A DNA stretch of 64,000 bases from an uncultured Clostridia bacterium (GCA_947591315.1 CANQDD010000003.1:78563-142562); one strand, 5' to 3'; counted from the stretch's first letter, positions 15,893 through 24,930 are shown. Numbers and translations are program-made. The notes: generated from the sequence alone by a model not told the origin.

Positions 15893-17161
15893 ATGTCAGA
15901 AAAGAGACGAGATAATAAAGGGAGGATACTTCTTCCGAATGAACGACAAAGAGCCGATGGAAAGTACGAATACAGATATACAGACAGCACCGGCAAAAAG
16001 CACAGCGTTTACAGCTGGAGGCTGGTTGCCACCGACAAAACTCCGCAAGGTAAAAAACATTCCGAGCCTTTACGGGAAACAGAACGGAAAATCAAACGGG
16101 ATTTAGAAGATGATATTGATTCATTTAATGCGCGGCGTACAACGCTAAATCATTTTTATGAAGAGTATATTGAATCGAAATTTGAACTCAAGCAATCAAC
16201 AAGAACAAACTATAAATATATGTATGAAAAGTATGTTGCGGATTGCTTGGGTAGGAAGAAAATCTCGGAGATAAAATACAGCGATGTAAAAAGGTTTTAT
16301 ATCCATCTGATAAAAGATATAGGATTTAAACCAAACAGTATGGAAGTAATCCATACAATATTGCATCCTGTGTTTTCTGTTGCGGTTCGGGACGGCTACA
16401 TACGTACAAATCCGACTGACGGAGTTATGGCAGAAATAAAGAAAATCCATGATTGGAAGAAAACCAAAAGACACGCGCTGACTGTTCCTCAACAAGAGGC
16501 ATTTGTGAACTTTTGTTCCGCAAACGCTCAATACAGTCATTGGATGACGATATTCACGTTTCTTTTGGGAACAGGATGCCGTGTGGGCGAAGCTGTAGGC
16601 TTACGCTGGGAAGACTGTGATTTTGAGGAAAATATGATTTCGATAAATCATAATCTTATCTATCGCAAGCAAGATAACGGGAAATGTGAATTTCATATCA
16701 CAACACCAAAAACATCTGTGGGAACGAGAATAATACCGATGTTCTCCGCCGTAAAAACCGCATTGACGCAGGAATACGAACGGCAAAAGCTTACTGGTTT
16801 CAATATGGCAGAGATTGACGGATATTCAGGATTTATCTTTATGAATCGCTTTGGTGATGTTATGTCCCCTCATTGCATAAACAGGGCAATAGACAGAATT
16901 GCAAGAGATTATAACGAGCGGGAGCGTATCAAAGCTGCGGAAGAACACAGAGAGCCGTTAATACTTCCTCATTTTTCGGCGCATAATCTGAGACATACAT
17001 TCTGTACTCGATTTTGTGAGAATGAAACAAACATCAAAATCATTCAAGAGATAATGGGACATGCGGACATCAGCACCACTATGGATATTTACAACGAAGC
17101 GACAACCGAAAAGAAGATTGAGAGCTTCGCCAATCTTGAAGGTAAGATTAAAATATGCTGA
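15893..17161 (+). CDS. int: Tn916-family tyrosine recombinase (integrase)
   Basis: 422 residues. The N-terminal arm-binding domain starts MSEKRRDNKGRILLPNE, very like Tn916 Int. A SAM-like core-binding domain (about 85-170) is followed by the catalytic domain with the expected set: Arg in TGCRVGEAVGLRWED, H-x-x-R in SAHNLRHTFCTRF, and His plus Tyr nucleophile in MGHADISTTMDIYNEA. It integrates and excises the element. AAAGGAG precedes the ATG. Tn916 itself inserts at many AT-rich sites; here the borders carry lysS tails, which suggests a site-specific relative. Confidence 0.95.
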   Translation: MSEKRRDNKGRILLPNERQRADGKYEYRYTDSTGKKHSVYSWRLVATDKTPQGKKHSEPLRETERKIKRDLEDDIDSFNARRTTLNHFYEEYIESKFELKQSTRTNYKYMYEKYVADCLGRKKISEIKYSDVKRFYIHLIKDIGFKPNSMEVIHTILHPVFSVAVRDGYIRTNPTDGVMAEIKKIHDWKKTKRHALTVPQQEAFVNFCSANAQYSHWMTIFTFLLGTGCRVGEAVGLRWEDCDFEENMISINHNLIYRKQDNGKCEFHITTPKTSVGTRIIPMFSAVKTALTQEYERQKLTGFNMAEIDGYSGFIFMNRFGDVMSPHCINRAIDRIARDYNERERIKAAEEHREPLILPHFSAHNLRHTFCTRFCENETNIKIIQEIMGHADISTTMDIYNEATTEKKIESFANLEGKIKIC

Positions 17162-17168
17162 ACGACAT

Positions 17169-17190
17169 TACCACTTTTTCTACCACTTTT
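17169..17190 (+). repeat. Tandem TACCACTTTT boxes, candidate integrase arm sites
   Basis: TACCACTTTT at 17169-17178 and 17181-17190, 12 bp apart, right after int. Arm-type sites of Tn916-like integrases lie near the element ends as short direct repeats. Confidence 0.5.
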
Positions 17191-17302
17191 GACGGCAAAG
17201 TTATAAAAAGATACAAGAAGATGTATGAAAAATAAACTGCCGTAAAGCGCATAACCGTGGCAATTCGGGAAGTTATGAAAAATTATGTGCGGATTCCAAA
17301 AA

Positions 17303-17343
17303 TGTTCCCGACGATGAAACCGTTATCCGAGTAAATGGCATAA
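17303..17343 (+). repeat. Right attachment repeat (displaced lysS tail)
   Basis: Encodes the same [13 protein letters not shown] as the lysS end with synonymous differences. A plus-strand terminator follows about 100 bp later, so this is probably the original lysS 3' end pushed away by the insertion. Confidence 0.75.
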
Positions 17344-17374
17344 CAGCGTGGTTCTTTGGGGTTTCACTGCTCCT

Positions 17375-17396
17375 ACTACACCATTACTGCACCATT
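17375..17396 (+). repeat. Tandem ACTACACCATT/ACTGCACCATT boxes beyond the right border
   Basis: Two adjacent 11-mers, one mismatch apart, 32 bp after the right lysS-tail copy. At the left border a similar pair (8025-8045) also lies about 32 bp after the lysS tail. This may mark the left end of a second, lost element. Confidence 0.4.
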
Positions 17397-17442
17397 TTAT
17401 GCAAAAATTTATGTTTGAAAAGACAATATGTTAATCATCACA

Positions 17443-17480
17443 AATGAACCGTAGAATATTCTGCGGTTCATTTTGTTTTG
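17443..17480 (+). terminator. Terminator, probably the original one of lysS
   Basis: AATGAACCG (17443-17451) pairs with CGGTTCATT (17464-17472), with a further AGAATATTCT palindrome between, then TTTTGTTTT. Together with the att copy and arm boxes this explains the gene-free stretch 17162-17547. Confidence 0.65.
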
Positions 17481-17547
17481 AGAAATTTGGGAAGGAGAAA
17501 TTACAATCCAAATATTCTGTAAACGACCGCCTATATTCAAAACAAAC

Positions 17548-19518
17548 CTAAGCGCGTTTATGCCCTGTCAGCCACCGAATAATATCCCTGTCGTGCGCTA
17601 TATACCAGCCGCCGCCGTGGTAGCTTGACGTGCCCGCGGGGAAGTATTCGTCCGGCTTTATATCGAGGACGAGCAGATCATCAAGCTCGTCACCTGTTAT
17701 GTCTATTCCTTCGTAGGCTGATTTTAATCCCTCATACGCGCGTCTTGCCGTGTCCGAGCCGTAATACTCGTCATGCTCCGCCATGCTGATGTAGACGGGC
17801 ATTTTGTGCTCCGCGACAGTGTCATAGCCGCCGTCCCACTGTGTCGCGCAATGCAGATATGCGGCGAACAGTTCAGGGCGCATATCGACAACTCGTGAAA
17901 GCGTTTCGCCGCCCGCGCTGAAACCTGCGGCGTATATCCGCGAAGTGTCAACATTATAATTTTCAATAAACCAATCCGCCAGCTCTATCGTCTGCCTTGC
18001 CGATTTTTCGCCCCAGTCGGTCAGGTTCGGCGACACAACGATCATATCGCCGTTAAGCTCCGTCCAGACCTCGGCGTTGCTTTTCGCATACGCGTTGTCG
18101 GTAAGCGGCGTTGTCGTGATAGTGTTAAATCTGTTGCTCCAGCCGGGGAGCGTCATAAGCATCGGATATGCTTTGTTCCTGTCATAACCCGATGGGAGAT
18201 AATATGTGTAATGGAGCGTTCCGTCCGCCGTGTCAAGCGTGTTGTTGAGGTATTCTGTAAGTTCCGTTCTCTCAATTTTGAGATCATCAAACGAAACGCA
18301 TTGCGTAAGCGGCTTCATAGTACCCTTTTCCCATGCAAATATTTTCATTTTATATGAACCGTCGGGCAGATCACCAAATTCACCTTCCGATTTGTCCGTC
18401 CGTACCGCATAAAGCGTTCCGTTTTCGTCATAAAGCGCGGCTATCAGATACATATTGTCGGCGTTCGTATTTACGGAAAATTTAATGCTTCTTCCTTCAA
18501 CGATTGGTTCATCGGCTTCAAGCTCCGGCAGAGGCAATTCCTCCTTCGGGAACACGCTCATAAGAAATTCGTCAAAATCGGGACACCAGTTGCCGTTCGC
18601 GCCGAAGCCGTGCGAATAGCCTTCGAGCATATTCACGCCCACGGTTACTCCCGCTTCACGGAGCGCCGTAATATGACGCTCGATCTGACTTCTGAACACC
18701 TCGTTTGTGCCGTAGCACACATAAGTCGGCGGCAGGTTTGCGTTTCTCAATTTTTCAACGTCAAGCTCCGCCACGCTCAATCTGCCGTAGAACGAATATA
18801 TTACGCCCACCGCCGCAACGTCGGCATTTACCTCGTCCAGTTCATCGGGGATATAGCTGCTGTCGAGCGCCGTTCCGTTTACGCTGCCCTTAAAATTCAT
18901 AGCCTGCTCGCCCGCTTGTATGCCGCCCGCGCTGAAGCCCGCGACCACGATATTGTCGGGATCGATGCGGTAAATATCCGCGTTCTTTCTCACGAACCGC
19001 ACCGCGCGCTGAAGGTCTAACGCGCCCTCCTCCTGCGTGTACGGGTGAAGCCGGTAATCGACTATAAAGCACTGATAGCCGAGCTTGTTCATTTCCTCCG
19101 CCGTCGGTGCGGTGTCGGTATAGTCGCCGCGAAACGCGAACGCGCCGCCCGCGCAGAGCAGTACCGCGCCCTTCGGCTTAACGTCCTCCGGCACGAGCAT
19201 CGAAGTTACATACGGGACAAAATCGGGATCGTCATAGTAGTTTCCGTTATTCGTCGTGTAATTCGTTCTCGCGGGAACATTGTTTTTATCCCATAAATAC
19301 AAGCTCTGTTCGGTATATCCGTCAGCCCTTGCGGTCGTCACCGTGTTGCTCACGCCCTCCACGGGGAACGGCGGCTTTCTTTGCCAGTCGCCCGTGTAAT
19401 CGCGTATATTTGAGGGAGAGTCTACCTTCGTTTCGGTCGGCGCGGCGTATGATGTTATGCCAACTGAGAGCATCGCGGTCAATATAATACCTGTTTTTAC
19501 AATTCTTGAGATAATCAT
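17548..19518 (-). CDS. Secreted two-domain alpha/beta-hydrolase (esterase)
   Basis: 656 residues. Signal peptide 1 to about 26 (ends TSYA-A). First hydrolase domain about 95-325 with oxyanion stretch CAGGAFAFRG and nucleophile elbow GFSAGG (Ser196), HGFG near the catalytic His. A beta-rich accessory domain (about 340-412, ending KMKIFAWEKGTMKPLTQCVSF) is followed by a second, feruloyl-esterase-like hydrolase domain (about 435-656) with GFSAGG (Ser534). It probably removes acyl groups from plant polysaccharides or other esters outside the cell. The start at 19518 is chosen because its ATG overlaps the previous gene's stop (ATGA), implying translational coupling. Confidence 0.88.
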   Translation of the reverse strand: MIISRIVKTGIILTAMLSVGITSYAAPTETKVDSPSNIRDYTGDWQRKPPFPVEGVSNTVTTARADGYTEQSLYLWDKNNVPARTNYTTNNGNYYDDPDFVPYVTSMLVPEDVKPKGAVLLCAGGAFAFRGDYTDTAPTAEEMNKLGYQCFIVDYRLHPYTQEEGALDLQRAVRFVRKNADIYRIDPDNIVVAGFSAGGIQAGEQAMNFKGSVNGTALDSSYIPDELDEVNADVAAVGVIYSFYGRLSVAELDVEKLRNANLPPTYVCYGTNEVFRSQIERHITALREAGVTVGVNMLEGYSHGFGANGNWCPDFDEFLMSVFPKEELPLPELEADEPIVEGRSIKFSVNTNADNMYLIAALYDENGTLYAVRTDKSEGEFGDLPDGSYKMKIFAWEKGTMKPLTQCVSFDDLKIERTELTEYLNNTLDTADGTLHYTYYLPSGYDRNKAYPMLMTLPGWSNRFNTITTTPLTDNAYAKSNAEVWTELNGDMIVVSPNLTDWGEKSARQTIELADWFIENYNVDTSRIYAAGFSAGGETLSRVVDMRPELFAAYLHCATQWDGGYDTVAEHKMPVYISMAEHDEYYGSDTARRAYEGLKSAYEGIDITGDELDDLLVLDIKPDEYFPAGTSSYHGGGWYIAHDRDIIRWLTGHKRA

Positions 19519-20753
19519 TTCATATTCCTTTCCCAAAACGCGACGGCGTTATTTATCCAACCCTCCGCGACCGTACCCTGACCGAGCCCGAATCCGTGCG
19601 GAAGTCCGTCGAAGACCTCTATCATAGCGTCCGTGCCGTTTGCCTTAATTCGCTCAATTCTGTTCTCCATTGTTCGATACGACGCGATACCGTCGCTCGT
19701 GCCGACGCAGTTGTACGTCGGCGGCTCATTGCCCGTGACCTCGCTGTGACCTGTGTACTGCATTATGACCGCGCCCGCTTTCGGATACTCGGCTTCGCCG
19801 TAGTATTCCGTACCGTATGTGCCGAGATCGGCAGCCATTCTCGCGCCCGCACTGCCGCCCCAAAGCGAATAATCGTCAACGTCTATCTCAAGCTCCGCCG
19901 CGTGGTCGTGAATAAACGCGATCGCCCGCGCCAGATCCTCCATAGCGGTGTCCCAGCCGGGACGATAAATAAGCGCGAACGCGTTATAGCCCATTTTGCT
20001 GAGTTCAAGCGCGTGGGGGAAGCTGTCGTGCATAGCCCCGACATACGAGAAACCGCCTCCGGCGTTGCATATCGCCGTTTTAGCGTTTTTATCTCCTCTG
20101 AAAAAGAACAGTCCCGTATCGCGTTTCGCGCTGTCAGCCGCCTTTTCCGCGTCGCTGTAAATGTCGTAAAAAATCGTATTTCCCTTTAGTGCGTTTTCCT
20201 TCATGTAGTTTACAATTTCAACGGTCTTGTCGGGATTGATATAGTTATACCATGTAAGGCGCAGATCATCAAGGGTATCGCCACTCCAATAGCTCGTGTT
20301 TACCGGGAAAATCAGTCTGCCGTAATCACCGAACGCGGGATCGGACATTACATCGGATATTTTTGTGTCGCGGGTAAACGGTTCAAAGTCCGCCGGCGTA
20401 TCACTGTCGGGAGTATTATTTGTCGTAAGCTCATCGAAGCTGACAGCATCGCAGAGCGGCTCTAAATTTTCCTTTTTCCACGCGAATATTTTTAATTTGT
20501 AGCTCCTGCCGCTTTTCATCTCAAATTCACCATCCGAAGCGTTAATTTTAACAGCCGATAATACTCCTTCGTCGTAGAGCGCGCTGAGCAGCAAGGCGTC
20601 GTTCATGTCTAAGTCGGTTTGAACCGAATATGAGAGAGTGCTGCCCGAAATCACGGGCGTTACCTTCAATATATTATCCTCTTCCGCGGCACAGGCGGAA
20701 ACCGAGCCGAACACCACGGAAATTCCCAATAGCAGAGATATTAGTTTCTTCAT
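19515..20753 (-). CDS. Secreted alpha/beta-hydrolase with N-terminal accessory domain
   Basis: 412 residues. Signal peptide about 1-23 (cleavage near CAA-EE; a lipobox is not clear). Residues 30-108 form the same accessory domain as in the downstream esterase (KLKIFAWKKENLEPLCDAVSFDEL). The hydrolase domain (about 185-412) has CNAGGGFSYVGA as oxyanion region, GGSAG with Ser301, and PHGFG around the catalytic His. Esterase or lipase-like; substrate unknown. It lies between the permease (11 bp) and the double esterase (4-bp overlap), so it is part of one operon. Confidence 0.88.
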   Translation of the reverse strand: MKKLISLLLGISVVFGSVSACAAEEDNILKVTPVISGSTLSYSVQTDLDMNDALLLSALYDEGVLSAVKINASDGEFEMKSGRSYKLKIFAWKKENLEPLCDAVSFDELTTNNTPDSDTPADFEPFTRDTKISDVMSDPAFGDYGRLIFPVNTSYWSGDTLDDLRLTWYNYINPDKTVEIVNYMKENALKGNTIFYDIYSDAEKAADSAKRDTGLFFFRGDKNAKTAICNAGGGFSYVGAMHDSFPHALELSKMGYNAFALIYRPGWDTAMEDLARAIAFIHDHAAELEIDVDDYSLWGGSAGARMAADLGTYGTEYYGEAEYPKAGAVIMQYTGHSEVTGNEPPTYNCVGTSDGIASYRTMENRIERIKANGTDAMIEVFDGLPHGFGLGQGTVAEGWINNAVAFWERNMK

Positions 20754-20764
20754 AGCCGTTCTCC

Positions 20765-21676
20765 TTACGCAATCAAATTCACGATAAATCCGCTCACGAG
20801 GGCGTAGAACATAACGAACGCAAAGTACATCGCAAAATGCTTTATACCGAGTACGATTTTAAGCGCGCCGAGGTTTGTTATCTTCGTCGCGGGACCTGTT
20901 ATCATAAACGCGGTCGCGCTGCCCATGCTCATGCCGTCAGCGAGCCATTGCTGTAACAATGGAATTGTTCCGCCGCCGCAGGCGTAGAGCGGTACGCCGA
21001 TCGTCGCCGCCATTAAAAGACCGAAGCCTCTGTTATTCACAAACAGGCTTGCGAACGCGTCCTGCGGAACGTATCTTTGGAATAACGCACTAAGCAGAAT
21101 ACCAAGCAGAAAATAGGGACCTGTCGCTTTGATGTTTCGTCCGATATTTTTCAAAAGCCGCATAAACGGGTTAGGATCGGTGTCGTGGCTCGCGCGCTCG
21201 GAAAAGCCGTCGAAGTTGAAAAAATGCTTGTCCTTAAAGCAGAACCTCACAACCAATCCCGCCGCAATTCCGCATAAGAAGCACGATATAAATCTCACGC
21301 ACAATGCAAAATTGCCAAGAGCGGCGCTATATATGAGAAGCTGTGGATTGAGTAGAATACTGCTCATCATAAACGCCGCGAGGTAATCGTCGCGCATACC
21401 CTTCTGTGAAAACGATGCGGCGATTGGGATCGTGCCGTACATACACAAGGGCGATGCTATTCCGATAAGGCTTGCCGGAATTATGCCGAACACACCGAGG
21501 TGCTTGTCCTGAATGACCGTCATAAGCGAGTGTATCTTCTGCTTGCCGAACACGGATATAACCGAGCCGATAACAATACCGAGCGCCCAATAAAATACTA
21601 TCTGCCGCAGCTGTACCTCGAAATAGTACCATATATAAACAAATTCACGATGGAGTATATCAAGCATTTCAGCCAC
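20765..21676 (-). CDS. Permease of the ArsP/UPF0718 type
   Basis: 303 residues, about eight hydrophobic segments. The paired signatures IASPLCMYGTIPIAASF and IGVPLYACGGGTIPLLQQW, with AFMITGPATKITNL, are typical of the DUF318/UPF0718 permeases that include ArsP. Known members export organoarsenicals or act on other small molecules, often together with thiol or metal chemistry. The ArsP-type cysteine pair is not clearly present, so the substrate is open. It follows larE by 5 bp and precedes the esterases. Confidence 0.85.
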   Translation of the reverse strand: MAEMLDILHREFVYIWYYFEVQLRQIVFYWALGIVIGSVISVFGKQKIHSLMTVIQDKHLGVFGIIPASLIGIASPLCMYGTIPIAASFSQKGMRDDYLAAFMMSSILLNPQLLIYSAALGNFALCVRFISCFLCGIAAGLVVRFCFKDKHFFNFDGFSERASHDTDPNPFMRLLKNIGRNIKATGPYFLLGILLSALFQRYVPQDAFASLFVNNRGFGLLMAATIGVPLYACGGGTIPLLQQWLADGMSMGSATAFMITGPATKITNLGALKIVLGIKHFAMYFAFVMFYALVSGFIVNLIA

Positions 21677-21681
21677 TCTCC

Positions 21682-22479
21682 TTATTTCTCAAGCGTTTCA
21701 TTCATACTGCCCGTTCTGTACCCGCCCAGGTCGAGCGAAACGTATGTAAATCCGAGCGATTTCAAATAATCGTACACGCTGTCCGATTTTTCAAGGATTT
21801 TCGGAAATTCGTTTTGGTTAATCTCAATTCTTGCCATGTCCCCGTGTACGCGCACGCGAACCTGCGTAAAGCCCAAGTCAAGAAGATACTGCTCCGCTTT
21901 ATCGACCATACCGAGCTTTTCCTCCGTGATCGTTTCGCCGTACACAAATCGTGACGAAAGACAGGCGAACGACTGCTTATTCCATGTATCTAAACCCAAT
22001 GCTTTGGATAATTCTCGTATTTCGTTTTTCGTAAGTCCCGCGTGACGAAGCGGACTTTTAATATTTTGCTCCTTAACCGCGATAAGTCCGGGGCGATAGT
22101 CGCCGTTATCGTCGATATTCGAGCCTTCCGCGATGTTTTCTATGCCAAGCTCCGCAGCGGCTTTTCGCATTTTTGTAAATAATTCCGTCTTGCAGAGGTA
22201 ACAGCGGTTTTTCGGATTTTGCGCGAAGCCGTCAATACCAAGCTCCTCAGACTCGATAACTATATGTTTTATCCCTTCCTTTTCGCAGAACGCCTTTGCT
22301 TCGTTAAGCTCGCGCTGCGGAAACGAGCAGGAGCGCGCCGTTATTGCGACGCACCTGTCGCCCAAAACATCATGCGCGGTTTTAAGCAAAAACGTCGAGT
22401 CCACGCCGCCCGAAAAGGCAACAGCAACGGATTTTAATGATTTTATATATTCCTTCAGATCGTTATATTTTTCGTTCAT
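21682..22479 (-). CDS. larE: LarE-type ATP-dependent sacrificial sulfur transferase
   Basis: 265 residues. PP-loop SGGVDSTFLLK (about 22) and the family stretches SCSFPQRELNEA, AEGSNIDDNGDYRPGL and LGGYRTGSMNE. LarE adenylates the pyridinium cofactor precursor and donates sulfur for the nickel-pincer nucleotide. Three cysteines are placed as in cluster-carrying LarE proteins (CYLC near 94-97 and SFAC near 169), so a [4Fe-4S] route rather than self-sacrifice is possible. larB, larC and larA are not in the window. AAAGGAG precedes ATG; it overlaps no neighbour but is 5 bp from the permease gene. Confidence 0.9.
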   Translation of the reverse strand: MNEKYNDLKEYIKSLKSVAVAFSGGVDSTFLLKTAHDVLGDRCVAITARSCSFPQRELNEAKAFCEKEGIKHIVIESEELGIDGFAQNPKNRCYLCKTELFTKMRKAAAELGIENIAEGSNIDDNGDYRPGLIAVKEQNIKSPLRHAGLTKNEIRELSKALGLDTWNKQSFACLSSRFVYGETITEEKLGMVDKAEQYLLDLGFTQVRVRVHGDMARIEINQNEFPKILEKSDSVYDYLKSLGFTYVSLDLGGYRTGSMNETLEK

Positions 22480-22498
22480 GTTATATTCTCCTTTACTC

Positions 22499-22530
22499 GA
22501 AACGGCTCCGCGCTTTTGCGAAGCCGTTTC
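22499..22530. other. Hairpin between the 115-aa gene and larE
   Basis: GAAACGGCT pairs with AGCCGTTTC (22499-22507 with 22522-22530), with a second GCG/CGC step inside. On the minus strand no U-run follows, so read-through, attenuation or RNA processing is more likely than termination. Confidence 0.45.
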
Positions 22531-22549
22531 AAAAAATTAAGAATGGGAG

Positions 22550-22897
22550 TTAACTTTGTAATTCTGCCGGACGTTTTGCGATTGAGTTGGTAACCGCGAC
22601 AATTCCCGCCCATACCGCAGTAACGAGAAGCGCCATTCCCACGCCGGACGTTGCCATTTCGTGAAGCATCTCAGCCGTGCTTGCGGGCGTCGCGGCGTTC
22701 GTGAGGAACGGGAACCACGGCACTACTTCTCCGTGCCAAACGTGCTCGAATGCGAGAAGCGCAGAGCCGCCCCAAAGCATATTGTTGAGCCAGTTAAGTC
22801 TTTTGATAAAAGGATTGTGAGTTTCCTTTTTATCCGTGGTTTTCTTTACAATCGTTGTTACGACTGCCTCCGCAGCCGGTGCTATAAAACAAGCCAT
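22550..22897 (-). CDS. Small membrane protein of unknown function
   Basis: 115 residues starting MACFIAPAAEAVVTTIVKK. Two hydrophobic stretches (about 36-52 and 85-103) flank a loop with histidines and tryptophans (FEHVWHGEVVPWFPFL). Proteins of this kind occur as conserved hypotheticals in Clostridia, with no function known to me. AAGGAGGAAAACAA precedes the ATG. It is first gene of the small unit leading to larE, the permease and the esterases; a hairpin separates it from larE. Confidence 0.75.
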   Translation of the reverse strand: MACFIAPAAEAVVTTIVKKTTDKKETHNPFIKRLNWLNNMLWGGSALLAFEHVWHGEVVPWFPFLTNAATPASTAEMLHEMATSGVGMALLVTAVWAGIVAVTNSIAKRPAELQS

Positions 22898-22974
22898 TTT
22901 GTTTTCCTCCTTGTATTGAATTATGGTTTTTTATACCAATTAAATTATACTGTTTTTAATTTGCTCTGTCAATA

Positions 22975-24930
22975 TTATGAATCTATGCTGACTAAGTTAT
23001 ATTCGCGGCTTCCCAAGCCTATTTCAGCCGCATGTTCGAGCGTATGCAGACCGTTTCTACTCTCAATACGGTTTACCAAAGATGCGCCGTCGCCGTCCTT
23101 TTGCGCGTAGACTAAATCAAGGCACGCTTGGTCGAGAGCAACGGGGTCATACGAGGCGAGTATGCCTATATCGTGCATATCCGGCTCAGCGGGATTTCCG
23201 TCGCAGTCGCAGTCTACGGAAAGGCGGTTCATTACGTTAATATATACAACCTTGCCGTCAAGGAAATTGACAACGCTGCTTGTCGCGTCGCCCATCGACT
23301 CAAGAAATTTATCTTGATCTCCGCCCCACGGACTGTCATGCGACTGACCGCCGGTATGGATAAGGCACTTGCCCTCCTGCGAGCCGATACCGATCGACAT
23401 ATTCTTTATCGCTCCGCCGTAGCCCGCCATAGCGTGACCTTTGAAGTGGGCAAGTGAAATAAGCGAGTCATAATTTTCAAGATGCGCTCCGACATAGTTT
23501 TCCGTTATCGTCGATGACGCGCCCGTTGCGGGCGTGGGAACGGGAATTATCTTAGAGCCGTCTCTGTCCATAATATCGACAAATCCGTCTTTTGAAATTG
23601 TGTCAAGCTCATGATCTTTTATTACCTGCTCGTGCATGGCTGTTTCGCTTCTTGAACCGCCGTAAGCCGTGTTGCACTCGACAATCGTTCCGTCAACCTT
23701 TTTAACCAAATCGCCGATAAGCTCAGGTCTTAAGTAGTTGCTGTTGGGCGGCTCGCCCGTTGACATTTTAACCGCCACGTTACCCTCCGGCTCAAAGCCG
23801 AGCTTATCATAGATTTCTACAAGCGCTTCCGGCGTGATATCGGTTGTCATGTAAACCGTTGAAGCAGCCGCGGTTGTTCCCGTGCCGCCCGATGCCGGCA
23901 GGTCAAGACTGTCGATCCATTCTTGCACCTGTTCATCCGTTGCGCTCGAACCGAAACGCATACCGTCGAGCCACGTTCCCGTAGTCGTTTTCTCCGCCAA
24001 ATGCTTCGCGCTGTCGCCAAGTCCCGACGACATCGACGTGCAGAACGGAACAACTGTTTTGCCGGTGAAGTCGGTATTCTCGACAAACTCGTCGATTACC
24101 CACGAGAACTCCTGCCACCATATCGGCGCGCCGATATAGACGGTATTATAGCTGTCCCAGTTGGGAACGTCCGTTGTTACAAGCTCCACGTCCGTATTAT
24201 CAAGGTCGTTATGCTCCTTCACAACGCGGCTGTTGTCGTCTGTCCAATCAAGGTCGTCGTCCGTGTACGGCTCTTTCGGCTCAAGCTCGAACAAGTCCGC
24301 GCCGGTGTAATCGGCAATTTTCTGCGCCACGCCTTCGGTAGTGTTCGTCGCCGAGAAGTACACCACAACCGATTTTGAAGCTGTGTCAGTATTCGGCGCC
24401 GTTGCATCCGGCGTCTGGGCATCAGCAGGAACGGTTATCGTTACCGTCTGTGTGTTCGCATTCCAGTCTACCGTAAACTTAAAGCTCTCCGCGATAAACC
24501 GTATCGGAAGCATTGTACGGTCGTTGATGATAACAGGCGTTACGTCAAGCGTCTGCGCCGCGTCGTTCAGATATGCAGTAGTGCTGTCGATAGTGAGCTT
24601 TATTACATCGCTCTTATACGTCAGCGTGGTCGTGCGAGTATCGCCGTCCCACTCGACCGTGCCGCCGACAGCCTCTACTACCGCGCGCACAGGTAGAAGC
24701 GTTCTCTCGTCAATGATTACCGGCACGGTGCCGCTGTCGTCGATGTTGACGCTTTCACCGTCAACCGTCATTTGCGGATTGCCTATCTGCAGAGTTAAGA
24801 TCTGTTCCGCGCTTGCGGCAAGAGCCGACTCGCCGCTCGGCTTGTTTGTATGCCATGCGAACAGTCCGAACGCAAGACAAACCACCGCCATAGCCGTGAT
24901 AAAGGCTATGCTTTTCTTTGCTTTTGTCAT
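22975..24930 (-). CDS. Secreted stalk-flavodoxin-DUF362 fusion protein
   Basis: 651 residues. A membrane anchor or signal (about 8-28) leads to a copper-amine-oxidase-like stalk domain (about 45-165: RTLLPVRAVVEAVGGTVEW, RTMLPIRFIAESF). A flavodoxin-like domain follows (about 185-345: VVVYFSATNTTEGVAQKIA, APIWWQEFSWVIDEF), then DUF362 (about 360-651: AHFKGHAMAGYGGAIKNM, CDCDGNPAEPDMHDIGIL, SYDPVALDQACLDL). Flavodoxins carry FMN for electron transfer; DUF362 is found with redox proteins but has no settled role. The next gene upstream holds the same two domains in the opposite order. Start at 24930 by GGGAGA. Confidence 0.88.
   Translation of the reverse strand: MTKAKKSIAFITAMAVVCLAFGLFAWHTNKPSGESALAASAEQILTLQIGNPQMTVDGESVNIDDSGTVPVIIDERTLLPVRAVVEAVGGTVEWDGDTRTTTLTYKSDVIKLTIDSTTAYLNDAAQTLDVTPVIINDRTMLPIRFIAESFKFTVDWNANTQTVTITVPADAQTPDATAPNTDTASKSVVVYFSATNTTEGVAQKIADYTGADLFELEPKEPYTDDDLDWTDDNSRVVKEHNDLDNTDVELVTTDVPNWDSYNTVYIGAPIWWQEFSWVIDEFVENTDFTGKTVVPFCTSMSSGLGDSAKHLAEKTTTGTWLDGMRFGSSATDEQVQEWIDSLDLPASGGTGTTAAASTVYMTTDITPEALVEIYDKLGFEPEGNVAVKMSTGEPPNSNYLRPELIGDLVKKVDGTIVECNTAYGGSRSETAMHEQVIKDHELDTISKDGFVDIMDRDGSKIIPVPTPATGASSTITENYVGAHLENYDSLISLAHFKGHAMAGYGGAIKNMSIGIGSQEGKCLIHTGGQSHDSPWGGDQDKFLESMGDATSSVVNFLDGKVVYINVMNRLSVDCDCDGNPAEPDMHDIGILASYDPVALDQACLDLVYAQKDGDGASLVNRIESRNGLHTLEHAAEIGLGSREYNLVSIDS

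Larger units (their letters stand above)
7952..17343 (+). mobile_element. Integrated element at the lysS 3' end, Tn916-family recombinase
   Basis: About 9.4 kb bounded by two 41-bp copies of the lysS 3' end (7952-7992 and 17303-17343). Gene order: truncated NPCBM gene (minus), GNAT, FGDG-repeat membrane protein (minus), WYL regulator, AAA+ ATPase, GIY-YIG protein (minus), xis, int. The Xis/Int pair at one end, abutting the att copy, is normal for tyrosine-recombinase islands. No relaxase, coupling protein or conjugation ATPase is present, so it would need help to move or is a genomic island. The borders rest on the repeat; the precise crossover point cannot be read because the copies differ at five positions. 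Confidence 0.75.

Noticed and set aside
7952..17343. Full conjugative Tn916-type element
   Set aside because: Only xis and int match; no relaxase, coupling protein or transfer ATPase lies between the borders.
22499..22530. Hairpin as a terminator before larE
   Set aside because: On the transcribed minus strand no U-run follows; larE has no separate promoter that I can see.
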